DNA from: Mycoplasmopsis cricetuli ATCC 35279 | Lineage (GTDB): Bacteria > Bacillota_I > Bacilli_A > Mycoplasmatales > Metamycoplasmataceae | Reading direction: 5' to 3' | Length of the DNA stretch: 52,385 nucleotides | Assembly: GCF_000526955.1 (NCBI RefSeq) | Contig: NZ_JAHB01000005.1 | Location: 1 to 52,385 of the forward strand | Shown here: positions 30,925 through 42,264 of the stretch, one piece after another | Layout of the letters: the number at the start of each line of letters is the position of its first letter | Position numbering within the stretch: position 1 is the first letter of the stretch | Program-made: the position numbers and the translations under genes | Notes under the pieces: generated by a model | The model's input: only the letters and a program-made list of their open reading frames with translations | What the model was told of the DNA's origin: nothing | Databases searched by the model: none

Positions 30925-31020
30925 ATGATAAGATGACTTTTTAAATTTATTTTATTTTTAATTTTTTTGGGAATAGTTATTGGAGTTATTGTTGGAGTTA
31001 AAATTGGAAAGCATTTTTAA
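30925..31020 (+). CDS. 31-residue membrane peptide with glycine zipper
   Basis: MIRWLFKFILFLIFLG then IVIGVIVGVKIGKHF. One transmembrane helix with basic residues at both ends and glycines at every fourth position (GxxxGxxxGxxxG, residues 16-28), a pattern that packs helices into oligomers. Promoter, AGGAG Shine-Dalgarno with four bases spacing and a downstream terminator all fit a real gene. Trp4 is TGA, which also supports translation in table 4. No function can be named; oligomeric pore, small subunit or type I toxin-like peptide are open options. Confidence 0.65.
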
Positions 31021-31165
31021 CTTTTAAAAAATATGATGAATTATTTTTTAAACTAAAAATATCTTTAAAAAAATTTTTACTTAAAATAAAGTTTTAAACT
31101 TCCAATTCTTAAATGATCAATTTTAAGTTAAAAAGTTTTTTGATATTAAATTAATTTGAGATTTG

Positions 31166-31197
31166 ATGTATGTAGATTTTTCTATATGCATTTTTTT
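31166..31197 (+). terminator. Terminator downstream of the small peptide gene
   Basis: ATGTATGTAG (31166-31175) pairs with CTATATGCAT (31182-31191) with two wobbles; seven T follow from 31191. Confidence 0.7.
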
Positions 31198-31306
31198 GTA
31201 CAAAATTTTAAAAAATTTCATATTTTTAATGTTTTTAATAGTTTAAAATATATTTATATTTATAATTAAAATATTAAATTATAAGATAAAAAAATAAAGG
31301 GACAAT

Positions 31307-34300
31307 GTGAATACAAAAAAGAAAAAAAATATTTTAAAAAACATTGAAATTTGAAAAAACAGATTACTTGATTTGAGTATGAAAAATCAATCAATTAATT
31401 ATCGTAAAACTAAATTGCAAACTGTTGAAATTATTTATCCTGGAATTGAGATTTTTCTAAATAAATTATATGGACTTAAAAATTTACAATTTGCTAGTTT
31501 ATTTGGAGAAGTAGTTGAAAATGAAGATGGTGAAGTAACAAGCATTAAAAGAGTTAGAGGAAAAAGGGTTTCATTTGGAATTGAATTAGAACAAAAAGAA
31601 CGTTATTTTAAAAATGAAATTAATCCTTTAATTAATGCTTTTACCAAAAAATATAAAGGAAATTATTTATTTTCAAATTTATACGAAACTATTCAAAATC
31701 GTAATTTATTAAATTTAATGAAACGTTCTAATTTATTTAAAGAAGAAAATGGAATTAATGTTCTATATTTTGCTGTAGGATTTTTAGAGTGATATGAGAA
31801 TAATGAATTAAATGAAAAAAGAATTGCCCCTCTTTTGTTTATTCCAGTTGAGCTTTCAAAAGATGCCTATAAATCTCCTTATAAAATTAATTTTTTAGAT
31901 GATGAATTTTTACTTAATGAATCATTAGTTCAAAAATTAATTAATGAATATAATATTGATTTAAATTATGAATTTAAATCTGAAAAAACAAATTTTGACC
32001 TTTATAAAGATTATAAAAATTTTGTGCTAAATGAAGTTAGCAAATTAGGAGACAAACGCTGAAAAATTGTTGATGATATTGATCTTGGAATTTTTTCATT
32101 TTCAAAAATCAATATGGTTAAAGATCTTGAAGAAAATACAAGTAAATTATTAGATAACAAATTTGTACAATTAATCTCAGGAATTGAACATCCAATTGAA
32201 AATATTAAGTATACTGAAGCTGATATTGACAAAATTGTAAAAGCAGATGAATATTTTCACATTTATGATTCAGATTCATCTCAAGAAATTGCAATTCAAG
32301 CAGCCAATAGTGGTCAAAGCTTTGTGCTTCAAGGTCCTCCTGGAACTGGAAAATCACAAACAATAACAAATATCATCACTGAATCGATTGCACGAGGAAA
32401 AAAAGTTCTTTTTGTAGCAGAAAAACAAGCAGCACTTGAAGTTGTTTATAATAATTTAAAAAGAATTGGTTTAAATGATTTTGTTTTACCAATTCATAAT
32501 ACTAAATTAGATAAAAAAGTTGTTTTAGATGAATTAAATTCAACATTGGAAAAAGGTCAAAACAATCTTTCAATTGAAACTAATTTTCATCAAGATGCTA
32601 TAAATAAATTTAACACTTCTCATGAAGAACTTTTAGATTACCCAAAATCAATTCAAAACATTTTTCAACCAATTAACAAAAATATTTATCAATTATATGG
32701 AATTTTCTTTAAGTATTCTAAATTACCTGACATTATTTTTGACATTGAAAATGTTGAAAACATTTCTGAACAAGAATTAATTAGGAGAAGAAAATTAATT
32801 GACTCATTTCATAATGCATTAAATATCAATGATTTTGATATTTCAAAAAATGATTGATATGGATTAAAAGCAACTGAACTTTCTCTTGAAGAAAAAGAAA
32901 AAATGATTTTAAATCTAAAAGAACTAAAAAACAAAATTAATGAAGTGATGAATTTTTCAAATGATTTTTCATTATTAAAAGTAAAAAAAGATATTTTTTT
33001 GAAGAGTGCAAGCATTTATAATGAGGTTTTTAAACATTTAACTAAACTTAATTCAATTAACTCAGTTATTTTTGATAATAAAAACAGTGAGTTAGATACC
33101 TCGCATTACAAAAGCATGGTAGAAATTAAGGAAAAAATTGAAAATCTTTCTAGATCAATTAAAGAAAATTATAATTTACAAGTAACAAAAATATCTGCTA
33201 AAGAATATCGTGTTGAACTTGCTAATTATGTAAGTCTTTTTAAAAGAATTACTTCACCTACATACAAAAAAATTAAATCAAAAGTTCTTTTGTACAAATT
33301 TGAAAAGAAAATTTCTTATGTTGAATTAGTTGAGTTAATTAATACAATTTCAAAAATTCAAGATTTAGAAGAAGAATTGCAAGGCATTGCAAAACTTACA
33401 AGTTATCGAATTCCAACCGATGATTTTATCTTTTTAAAAAATACTTATGAACAAATTGACTGATTTAATACTTTTAAAAAACTTGTTTACTATTTAAAAT
33501 GAGATATTAATACTGTTTATCAATTATTTTCATTTGCAATGCTAAATAAAGAAAAGATGCAAAAACTTTCAAATGAATATGATTCTTTATATATAAAACT
33601 TAAAAAACATCTAGATAAAGTAAAAAATGATTTTGATCAAAATTTATTTAACATTGAATTATTAACTTTTTCTGAACTTGATACAAAACTAGAACAAATT
33701 TTTAATAATTGAGAGCATCTTACTACAATTTTAGAGTTTAATCGTGTATATAATTTAATGGAAAAAAATAATTTAAAAACTTATGCTGATGTTTTAATTG
33801 CAGAAAACATTAAAGATAATTATTTTGGAATTTATTTAAGAAGATTTTATGTGCTTTTAATTGATAAATATCAAAATGAGCTATTTCCTGATTTTAATGG
33901 GGAAGTTCTTGATTCAATTAGAAAAACATTTAATAAATCTTCAGCTACTATTCAATCAATGGCTAAAACAAAAGTTGAAATGGCTATTATTGAAAAAATC
34001 CCAAATTACAATAGCATTCAAGGTCTTAATTCAGAAGTTTCAATTTTAAGAACTGAAGCTAACAAATCAAGAAAAATTTTACCATTTAGAGTTTTATTTG
34101 ACAAAATTCCAAATTTAATAACTAAATTAAAACCTTGCTTAATGATGTCTCCACTTTCTGTATCTTCTTTGTTGAAAAATTCTAATCTAGAATTTGATAT
34201 TGTTATTTTTGATGAAGCTTCTCAAGTTCGGCCAGAAAACGCAATTGGAGCATTATCACGAGCAAAACAATTTATTATTGCTGGGGATAAAGAACAACTA

Positions 34301-36031
34301 CCTCCAACAGACTTCTTTGCTCATTTTGATGAAGATGAAGATGATACTATTAATTCAAATTGAGATACAACTGCATTTGATTCTATTTTGGAAGTTGCTA
34401 ATATCGTACTTCCTACCATCAAATTAAAATGACACTATCGTAGTAAATTTGATGAATTAATTGAACCTTCAAACAAAGAAATTTATAATGATTTAGTAAC
34501 ATTTCCAGCCCCTAAAATTATTGGAGAATTTGAAGGTGTAACACATGAATATGTTAATGGTAAATTTATTGATTCAGTTAATGAAGTTGAAGCTGATAAA
34601 GTAGTTGAATTAGTAGTTAATATTATTAAAAAATATGGAACTCGACGAACAATTGGAGTTGTAACATTTAACACTCAACAAAGAGATCTAATTGAACGAA
34701 AAATTAATGCCTTAAGACGAAAAACATCAGATTTTGAACATTTTTTTAATGCTTTTGAAATTGAGAAATTTTTTGTTAAAAATATTGAAACAGTTCAAGG
34801 TGATGAAAGAGATATTATTATTTTATCAGTTGGATATGGACCAAATGCTAAGGGAGTAATGTCGATGAATTTTGGTCCATTAAATCACCAAAATGGTTAT
34901 CGTAGATTAAATGTTGCCGTTACTCGTGCAAAAACTGCTGTTATTGTAGTTTCTTCATTTAAGGAAAGTGATATTGATTTATCAAGAACAAGTGCTCGTG
35001 GAGTTAAATTTTTGAAAAATTACATCGCCTATGCTGCAGATAAGTATAAAATGCTTGAAAAACCAATGGAATATCTTTCAGAATTTGAATCACCATTTGA
35101 AGATGATGTCTATAATGAACTTAAATCTTTAGGATATAATATTCATAAAAAAATTGGGTCTTCAGATTATAAAATAGATATAGCAGTAGTACACCCTAAA
35201 AAACCAAATCATTATATTTTAGGTATTGAATGTGATGGGTCAGCTTATAAAACTTCTCGTTCAGCACGTGATCGAGATGATTTAAGACAAAAAGTTCTTC
35301 GAAATCGAAATTGAAATATTTATCGTTTGTGATCAACTGATTGATATAAAAATAAAACTAAACAAATTGAAAAATTAACCAAATATATCGATGAATTAAT
35401 TTTAAGTAAATTAAATATTAAAAATAAATCCACTAATTTAGTAGATGCATTAAATATTGATGTCCCAGTTGAAATTACAGAAAAAATTATTGAACATATT
35501 TCATTTACACCATATCCAAATTACTCAGATTTATTTGATGAAATTAAATCTAAGCATCCAGAAACTGAATCTGATTTTGTTTTGCAATTAATTAATGAGT
35601 TAAGTCCAATTCATTATGATGAATTAAAGAAATTTATTCCGAAAATTTTTAATCGCAAAACATTAACTAATGCTTTAAAAGTAGAATATGATGATATTTT
35701 AAATTTATTAGCTGAAAAAGATGAAGTTGAAATTGTTGATAATTTTATTGTTATCAAAAATCAAGTCATTGAATTTAGAGAAAATAATAAAAATAGTACT
35801 AAACGTGATTTTGCTCGTATTCATATCAATGAAGTTGAACACTTTTTATTAAGTTTTATAGAGAAAGAGAAAAATTTAAGTTTAAATGCAATTATGTTTA
35901 CCTTTAGTAAATACTGCGGATTTAGTACTATCACTCCAATTTCAAGTGATTTAATTTACCAAGCAATTGAAAGATTGCAAAATCAAAATAAAATTATTTT
36001 GGAAGATGAAGTTATTACTTGAAAAGAATAG
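31307..36031 (+). CDS. Superfamily 1 helicase with DUF4011-like start and PD-(D/E)XK domain
   Basis: A single 1574-residue frame, the largest gene here. Residues 10-35 (WKNRLLDLSMKNQSINYRKTK) match the DUF4011 opening of large COG1112-type helicases. Walker A GPPGTGKSQT is at 343-352, Walker B with FDEASQV near 966, then AGDKEQLPPTDF, VQGDERDIIILSVGYG and NVAVTRAKTAVIVVSS, all SF1 motifs. Near 1270-1330 a nuclease-like domain follows (ELKSLGYNIHKKIGSSDYKIDIAV, ILGIECDGSAYKTSRSARDRD), with Asp, Glu-Cys-Asp placed as in very short patch repair/REase folds. The last 200 residues look like winged helices. Start is GTG 31307. Such proteins occur in DNA repair and antiphage systems; the role here is unknown. 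Confidence 0.85.
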
Positions 36032-36045
36032 CAATTTTAATTAAT

Positions 36046-36072
36046 AAAAGCTCATTTTTATAGTGAGTTTTT
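36046..36072 (+). terminator. Terminator of the helicase gene
   Basis: AAAGCTCA (36047-36054) pairs with TGAGTTTT (36064-36071) through eight pairs with one wobble, followed by T. Confidence 0.65.
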
Positions 36073-36153
36073 ATTGTCTTTTAAAATTAAAAGTTTAAAA
36101 AATAGTAAAATTAAATAACTGTAAAATCCATTTAAAAATTAAGGGAGAAAAAA

Positions 36154-37122
36154 ATGATTATAGGAAATTTACAAATAGTCAAAACAGCCATTGAAAAATA
36201 TAATTCAATTATTATTTTTCATCATATTCGTCCAGATGGAGACTGTTTAGGATCGCAATTTGGATTAGCTGAATTGATTAAAAATAATTATCCAAATAAA
36301 AAAGTATATTGTGTTGGAGATAATGTTGGAGTTTATGATTTTATGAACTTTAATTTTACATCAGTTGAAAAAATTGATTTCACCAATTCACTTGCTATTG
36401 TAGTTGATGCTTCCTCAGGCAATAGAATTGAACAAGCTAATTTACTTTATGAAAATAAAACTACCGCTAAATTAAGAATTGATCATCATCCAAATGAAAG
36501 TGATATCGAATATGATTATGTTTGAGTTGACGAACATTATGTAGCTGCAGCAGAAATGATTGCAATGCTTGCACATGAATTCAAGTGAAATGTAACTACA
36601 AGAGCTTCTGAGTTTATTTATTTAGGCATTGTTACTGATTCGGGAAGATTTTTTTATTCAGATACTAGTGCTAGAACTCATCAATTAGTGGCGTTTTTGA
36701 TGAAAAATGGATTTCATCCGCAAAAAATATTAAAAGAACTTGCCAAACGTTCATTTAAAGGAATAAAATTTTCAGGTGAAATTTTAAGCAATTTTAAAAA
36801 ATCTGGAAGAGTTTTATACTTTGAGGTAACATCACAAGTGCTTGAAAAATACAATATGGATTCTTTAACAGCAGCAACTTATGTTAATGATTTAGCCAAT
36901 ATTGAAGATAATGCTTGTTGGGCATTATTTATACAACTTGAAGATGGAAAAATTCGTGGCAGATTAAGATCAAATGGACCATTAGTTAATAAAGTAGCTA
37001 ATGAATTTAATGGTGGTGGACATGATAATGCAGCAGGAATTACTTTGAATTCATGAAATGAAATCCCATTAGTTTTAGAAAAGTTAAATCAAGCAATTAA
37101 AACTTATGAAAGTAATAAGTAA
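36154..37122 (+). CDS. DHH/DHHA1 phosphoesterase, NrnA type (copy 1)
   Basis: Predicted nanoRNase/pAp phosphatase that degrades short RNA oligomers and 3'-phosphoadenosine 5'-phosphate, or a c-di-AMP/pApA hydrolase relative. The 322-residue protein has the metal sites HHIRPDGDCLGS (23-34), VVDASS (84-89), DHHPNE (110-115), a later Asp in GIVTDSGRFFYSDT, and the DHHA1 motif GGGHDNAAG near 290. Trp codons are TGA except one TGG. AAGGGAG lies before the ATG. A homologous gene follows after one base. Confidence 0.88.
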
Positions 37123-37123
37123 T

Positions 37124-38098
37124 ATGCAAATAGGTTCTTTAAAATTAGTTACCACTAAATTACTTGAGTATAATTCAATTGTGATTTTTCATCATATTCG
37201 TCCAGATGGAGACTGTTTAGGATCACAATTTGGATTAGCTGAATTAATTAAAGTGAATTTTCCTGATAAAAAAGTATATTGTGTTGGGGATGCAAAAAAT
37301 ACTTTTTCATTTTTAAACTTAAAGCATGATTTAGTACCAAACAAAAAAATTTTAAAACAATCATTAGCTGTTATTGTTGATGCAAATTTTAAAGAAAGAA
37401 TTGAATCACGGGAATTACTTGATGAAAATTTATTTGCTGAAATTGTGCGAATTGATCATCATCCAAATGATGATGATCTTGGGGATAATACAACTCGTTG
37501 AGTTGATAGTTCATATGTAGCAGCTGATGAAATGATTACAGAAATTGCATTTGTTAATAACTGAATTATTACAGAGGCAGCAGCTAATTTGTTATATCTT
37601 GGAATTAACACTGATTCAGGAAGATTCTTATATAACAATACTAGTGCAAGAACTTTAGAGTTAGTTGCACATTTATATAAAAATAATTTAAATGTTGATT
37701 TTATACATAAAAATTTAGCAGCAACTTCGCTTGAAGATTTAAAATTTCAAAGTTGATTACTTTCTACTTTAAAAACTCGTGATGGAGTTGCTTATATTCA
37801 AAATAGTTACTTAGATACAATTAAATTTAATAAAACACCTCAATCTTCTGTTCGTCCTAATTTGATCGCCAATATTAAAGGATATCCATTGTGAGTGCAA
37901 TTTACTGAAGAAGAAACTGGAAAAATTAGGGTTGAGTTTCGTTCAAATGGACCAATAGTGAGAAATGTAGCCATTAAATGAGGCGGCGGAGGACATGAAA
38001 GAGCATCAGGAGCTATTATAAATTCATTTGAACAAGTTGAAGCAGTTATAGATGACTGTAAAATAGAAGTTGAAAGATTTTTAAACTCACAAATATAA
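37124..38098 (+). CDS. DHH/DHHA1 phosphoesterase, NrnA type (copy 2)
   Basis: 324 residues, paralogue of the upstream gene and with the same motifs: HHIRPDGDCLGS, VVD-like IVDANF, DHHPND, GINTDSGRFLYNNTSAR and GGGGHERASGA. All metal ligands are retained, so both copies are likely active, perhaps with different substrates. ATG 37124 (MQIGSLKLV) aligns with the start of copy 1 (MIIGNLQIV); an in-frame ATG at 37106 lies inside copy 1. It shares one base with tdk. An 84-base block is almost identical to copy 1 while flanks are diverged. Confidence 0.87.
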
Positions 38099-38649
38099 TG
38101 ATGTTTTGAAAAGATACTAAAGGTTCGCTTGAAATTATTACTGGACCAATGTTTTCAGGCAAAAGCGCTGAATTAATTAAAAGATTAACTATACTAAAAA
38201 TTGCTCAGGTTAAATTTATTGTTTACAAACCAAGTTTTGATACACGTTTTGGGAATGATATAATTGTAAGTCGCACTGGATCTAATTTAAAAGCAATTTC
38301 AATTTCAAATAGTAATCAAGTTTGAGATAGTTGAACCAATGAAATTAAAGCAGTTGCTTTTGATGAAGTGCAGTTTTTTGATGAAGAAATTTTAAAAGTA
38401 ATTACAATTTTAATTAATAAAGGTGTTAGAGTAATTGTTTCAGGTCTTGATATGGATTTTGCTGGTCGCAGTTTTACTATCACCCGAGAATTATTAGCTC
38501 AAGCTGATGAAGTAACCAAATTAAAAGCAGTATGCATGAAGTGCTATGAACAAGCATCTCTGTCATATCGAAAGGTTAAATCTCAAGAACTTCATCTTTT
38601 AGGTGATAACGAATATGAGGCTCGTTGTCGTAGATGCCATAAGCTTTAA
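38098..38649 (+). CDS. tdk: Thymidine kinase
   Basis: Salvage kinase making dTMP from thymidine. 183 residues with P-loop GPMFSGKSAELIKRL, the DEVQFFDEE Walker B region, the lasso GLDMDFAGRSF and the zinc-binding pairs CMKC and CRRC near the C-terminus. ATG 38098 overlaps the stop of the DHH gene (TAATG); ATG 38101 is the alternative. The three genes form one operon linked to nucleotide recycling. Confidence 0.95.
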
Positions 38650-38657
38650 ATATTATT

Positions 38658-38692
38658 AAAATCTTAGTATATTCTCATACTAAGATTTTTTA
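38658..38692. terminator. Bidirectional terminator between tdk and the ABC genes
   Basis: A perfect 13-pair stem, AAAATCTTAGTAT (38658-38670) and ATACTAAGATTTT (38677-38689), with further T. The stop codon of the minus-strand ABC gene (38680) lies inside the stem. Confidence 0.9.
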
Positions 38693-40293
38693 ATTTCTAA
38701 TGAATTTAGATTTAAAATTTGATCAAACAATTGTTTTTCTGTTTTAGTTAAATGATGTGAAATAACAATAACTATTGAATTATTTTTTTTAACAACATTT
38801 TTTAGTATTGTAAGACGAGTGTTTTGATCAATTCCTGAAAGTGCTTCATCCAAAATTAAGATTTGACGTTTAAAATAAAATCAGCGAGCTATTTTTATTC
38901 TTTGTTTTTGTCCAGTTGATAATAAATCAAAATCTTGATTTAAATCAAAGTCAATACAACTTAATTGAGCTGCTTTTTTTAGTTTTATTTTGTCAATATT
39001 TTTTTGATACAAAGTAAGCACTTCTTTAGCTGAAGATTTATATTCAAACTCTTCATTAGTTAAATAGATAATTTGACTGTATAAGTTATAAAACATTTCT
39101 TGAGTAACTTGTTTGTTGTTAAATAATAAATTTCCTTTATAGTTTTTTTCAGTTAATTCATTTAAAATAATTTTTACTAAACTAGATTTGCCAATTCCAG
39201 ATTTTCCTTCAATTAGATATTTATAATTTAAATTAAATTGATAATTAAAATTTTTAAAAACTAATCTATCATTAAACTGCAAATTTAAATTATTTATTTT
39301 AATTTCATTTATTGGTTCAAAATTTCAATTTGTTTCATTGTTTGAAAATTTAATCTCCTCAATTTGTTTTTTTAAATTATTTATAATTTTTATTTCTTTA
39401 ACATTTTCAATTGTATCTTGAGTACTTGTTTTCATGGCACTAAAAATATGTTCAGAAGTAGATAAAAGTAGTTTATTAATTGGATTTAATAAAGTAATTA
39501 TTGAAATAGAAATAATACTTAACTGATTGATTGTAGCATTGATTAATTGTTCAATAAAATTGTAATAATATTTTTTTTGGTACATTTGAAGATTTAATTT
39601 ATTAATTTTAGTAAATGACTTAGAAGACTGAGCTTGAAAATTATAAAGTTTATTATTTCAATAAAAATTTTTAAAATTACTAATTAGGTTAGTAAATCTT
39701 GATATTTCACGTTCTTTATTTTCTAGCATAATTTTATTTTTTGCTTTATTTTTTTTAGTTGAATAAATAGGAAAAAAATAAAAAAATAAAACTAATACAA
39801 TAACTAAAGCAAGAAAAATTAAAATCCATGGAGATAATACAAATGAAAGAACGATAATAAATACAAATAATGAAATAAAAATAACAACATTTCAGACAAT
39901 ATTGTAATATGTGTTTAAATAAGAATTAACATATGAATTTAAATTTACTTCTAAATTAAATATATATTGAGTGATTTTTTCTTTTTTAATATATTTTGGT
40001 TTACTAAAACTTATTTTTTTAAAAATTTCTGCTTTTTTGTTAATTAAAAGAATATTTATTTGTTTTTTAATTAACAAATTAACAATTGCTCATAGTGACT
40101 GTCAAAAAATTTCAATCATTAATGAAATTCCTTGATAAATTAAAAATTTTGACATTAAATCATTTGAAAATATAAATAAAACCTTTAAGGCATGTAATTG
40201 AAAATAAATTGATAAAAAAACTAAACAGTTTAAAAATAAAATAAAAAGTATTAAAAATCATGAATATTTATTTTTCAAAATTATTTTATTCAC
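38680..40293 (-). CDS. ABC exporter half-transporter (TMD-NBD), subunit 2
   Basis: 537 residues. The first 300 form the membrane domain (FLILFILFLNCLVFLSIYF and further helices); the ATP-binding domain follows with Walker A EGKSGIGKSSLVK, signature STGQKQRIKIAR, Walker B ILILDEALSGID and switch His in VISHH. The signature has Thr for Gly (STGQ), a common deviation. GTG 40293 is chosen because GGAG lies seven bases upstream and no ATG fits. It overlaps the preceding gene by 8 bases. Substrate unknown: exporters of this layout move peptides, lipids or drugs. Confidence 0.85.
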
Positions 40294-41869
40294 TTTGTAA
40301 CTCCACAATTAAATTAAATTTGTCAAGATCATTTTTTAAATGATGAGAAATTTCAATATATATCTTTGATTTTTTCATTAAAATGGATCTAATTTGTTTT
40401 GTTGTTTTTTCATCAATATTGTTAAATGCTTCGTCTAAAATTAAAATTTTATTGTTTGTATTCATTAAAATACGAGCTAAATTTAGTCTTTGTTTTTGAC
40501 CTTCACTTAAAACATTTGCTTTTAAATTTAAATTTTTAAATTCTTTTAAATTTAATTTTTCTAAGATTGAATAAATTACATGATCATTAACAGATTCATC
40601 AAATAAAGTTATATTATTTTTAATTGAATCATCTAAAACAATATTTTCTGAATCAATTAAAGTTATGTTGTGAACTATATGTTCATTTGTAATTTCATTA
40701 ATATTTAAATTATTTCAATAAATGTTTCCTGAAAATGAAAAATCTGTGTTTTTAGTTATTAGATTAGTTAAAAGAGTTTTTCCAACTCCAGAAGGACCTA
40801 TAAAAGCAACCTTATCATTTTTTTGAATTTTAAAATTTAGTGGTTTAAGTGTTTTTTCTTTAATTTTAAATGATAAATTTTCAAGAGTTAAATTTTCAAA
40901 ATCAATTTTTCATTTAGTATTTAATTTTTCTTCTTTTTGATAAAAATCATTAAGTTCATTTATAACTTGTTTTGCAATTTTAAAAGCAGGGAAGGTTCTA
41001 AAAATATCTATAATTATTTTAGATCAAGAAGAAATTAAAATAAATGAAATAAAATAAATTGAAAAAGTAAAATTAAAAAGTTTAAAATGAATAAAATAAG
41101 ATATTAAAATAATTGGAATAGCAATACAAACACTCAAAAAGATTTGATTAAAAAAATCAAGTCATGAAAATTTTAAATTACTTAATTGAATTTTTTTATG
41201 ATTATTTTTTAGTTTTTTAAATAATTTTATAAATCATTTTTTACTTTTATTTAAGTAAAAAAAATCGTTATGTAATTTAAGAAAAAATTCAATTTTGTAT
41301 CGATTATTTTCTTCTAAATCAATTGTCTGGTACTCATATTGAGACATTTTAAAAATAGTAAAGTTAAAATATAAAATTAATAAAATTCCAATAAAAATTG
41401 ATATAAGACCCAAAATTCAATTAAAGTAAAAAAGTAATCCAATTAATACAGCAAATTTCAAACAATCTTCAATTAACAAAAAAATAGGTTCATAAAAATA
41501 GTTTGAAATTTGTTGTGGAATTTCCTCAGAATAATAAAGAATTTCTTCTTGAGATTTATGAGAAATTTGAAAAGGTGTGTTTGTTGAAATGTTTTTAATT
41601 GTTTCTTTTGTAATTTCTAATTTAATTTTTATTAATATTTTTTTGTAATTAATTTTATATCAATATTTTAAAAGTATATTAAATGTAATAAAAATTAATG
41701 AAATTAATGAAAATAATAAAATTGCTTTAATGTTTTTTTCATTTTTGAAAATTAAAGTAAATATTTGATAAGTTGAGAAAAATGAAAATCCAAAAATTAA
41801 ATTTTTAAGTAAAGATAACAAAGATAAAGCTCCAACATTTCATTTAAATTTGAAAATTTTATTTTGCAT
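40286..41869 (-). CDS. ABC exporter half-transporter (TMD-NBD), subunit 1
   Basis: 527 residues, first gene of the pair. The membrane domain carries about six helices, and the NBD has Walker A GPSGVGKT, signature LSEGQKQRLNLAR, Walker B ILILDEAFNNID and ISHH. Start ATG at 41869 with AGGAGCACC. The two genes are of similar size but diverged, so I infer a heterodimer. Extreme AT content and many TGA Trp codons do not differ from the surroundings. There is no peptidase domain and no bacteriocin-like precursor nearby. Confidence 0.86.
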
Positions 41870-42218
41870 GGTGCTCCTATTTTTTATTAAATTTAGTGAT
41901 TTTTTAAATATATATAAAAGTACTTTTGCAAAAATAAAATAATAAAATTAAAAAATATTTTTTATTAATCTAAATTTAACATAAAAAAGTTTTTAAACTA
42001 ATAGTAATAATAATTAAAAAAATATCTGTTTAAATAAAATGTTTTTAGTATTTTTAAATATTTTTAAAAAATCATTCAAAAAACAACAACAGTTATTAAG
42101 TTATTGCTTGTAATGTAAAATTTGAAAAATTTAATTAAAATGCTAAGCTCATTGTTTAATAATTATATTACTTTTCAATTTTTATTATTAAACGTTAATT
42201 CTTTTATGTTTAAAAAAT

Positions 42219-42245
42219 TTAGCAATTTAATTATGGTTTTGCTAA
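42219..42245 (+). promoter_or_regulatory. CIRCE-like HrcA operator upstream of hrcA
   Basis: TTAGCAATT, nine bases, TTTTGCTAA: the 9-9-9 geometry of CIRCE, with the outer seven bases TTAGCAA/TTGCTAA exactly inverted. The inner CTC/GAG of the consensus is lost. It ends just before the -10 region. Confidence 0.72.
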
Positions 42246-42249
42246 TTTA

Positions 42250-42258
42250 TGCTAAAAT
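42250..42258 (+). promoter_or_regulatory. Extended -10 of hrcA; mRNA predicted leaderless
   Basis: TGcTAAAAT, an extended -10, followed six bases later by the hrcA ATG (42265). No Shine-Dalgarno is present, and an in-frame TAA (42253-42255) excludes an earlier start in this frame. Confidence 0.6.
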
Positions 42259-42264
42259 TTTAAC

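Larger units (their letters stand above)
41870..42264. other. 395-base divergent intergenic region
   Basis: Contains regulatory DNA for the ABC operon (minus) and hrcA (plus). T- and A-rich, no gene supported. A 56-codon plus-strand frame starting at 42140 overlaps hrcA out of frame, lacks a Shine-Dalgarno and runs through the CIRCE site; I do not count it. Confidence 0.5.
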
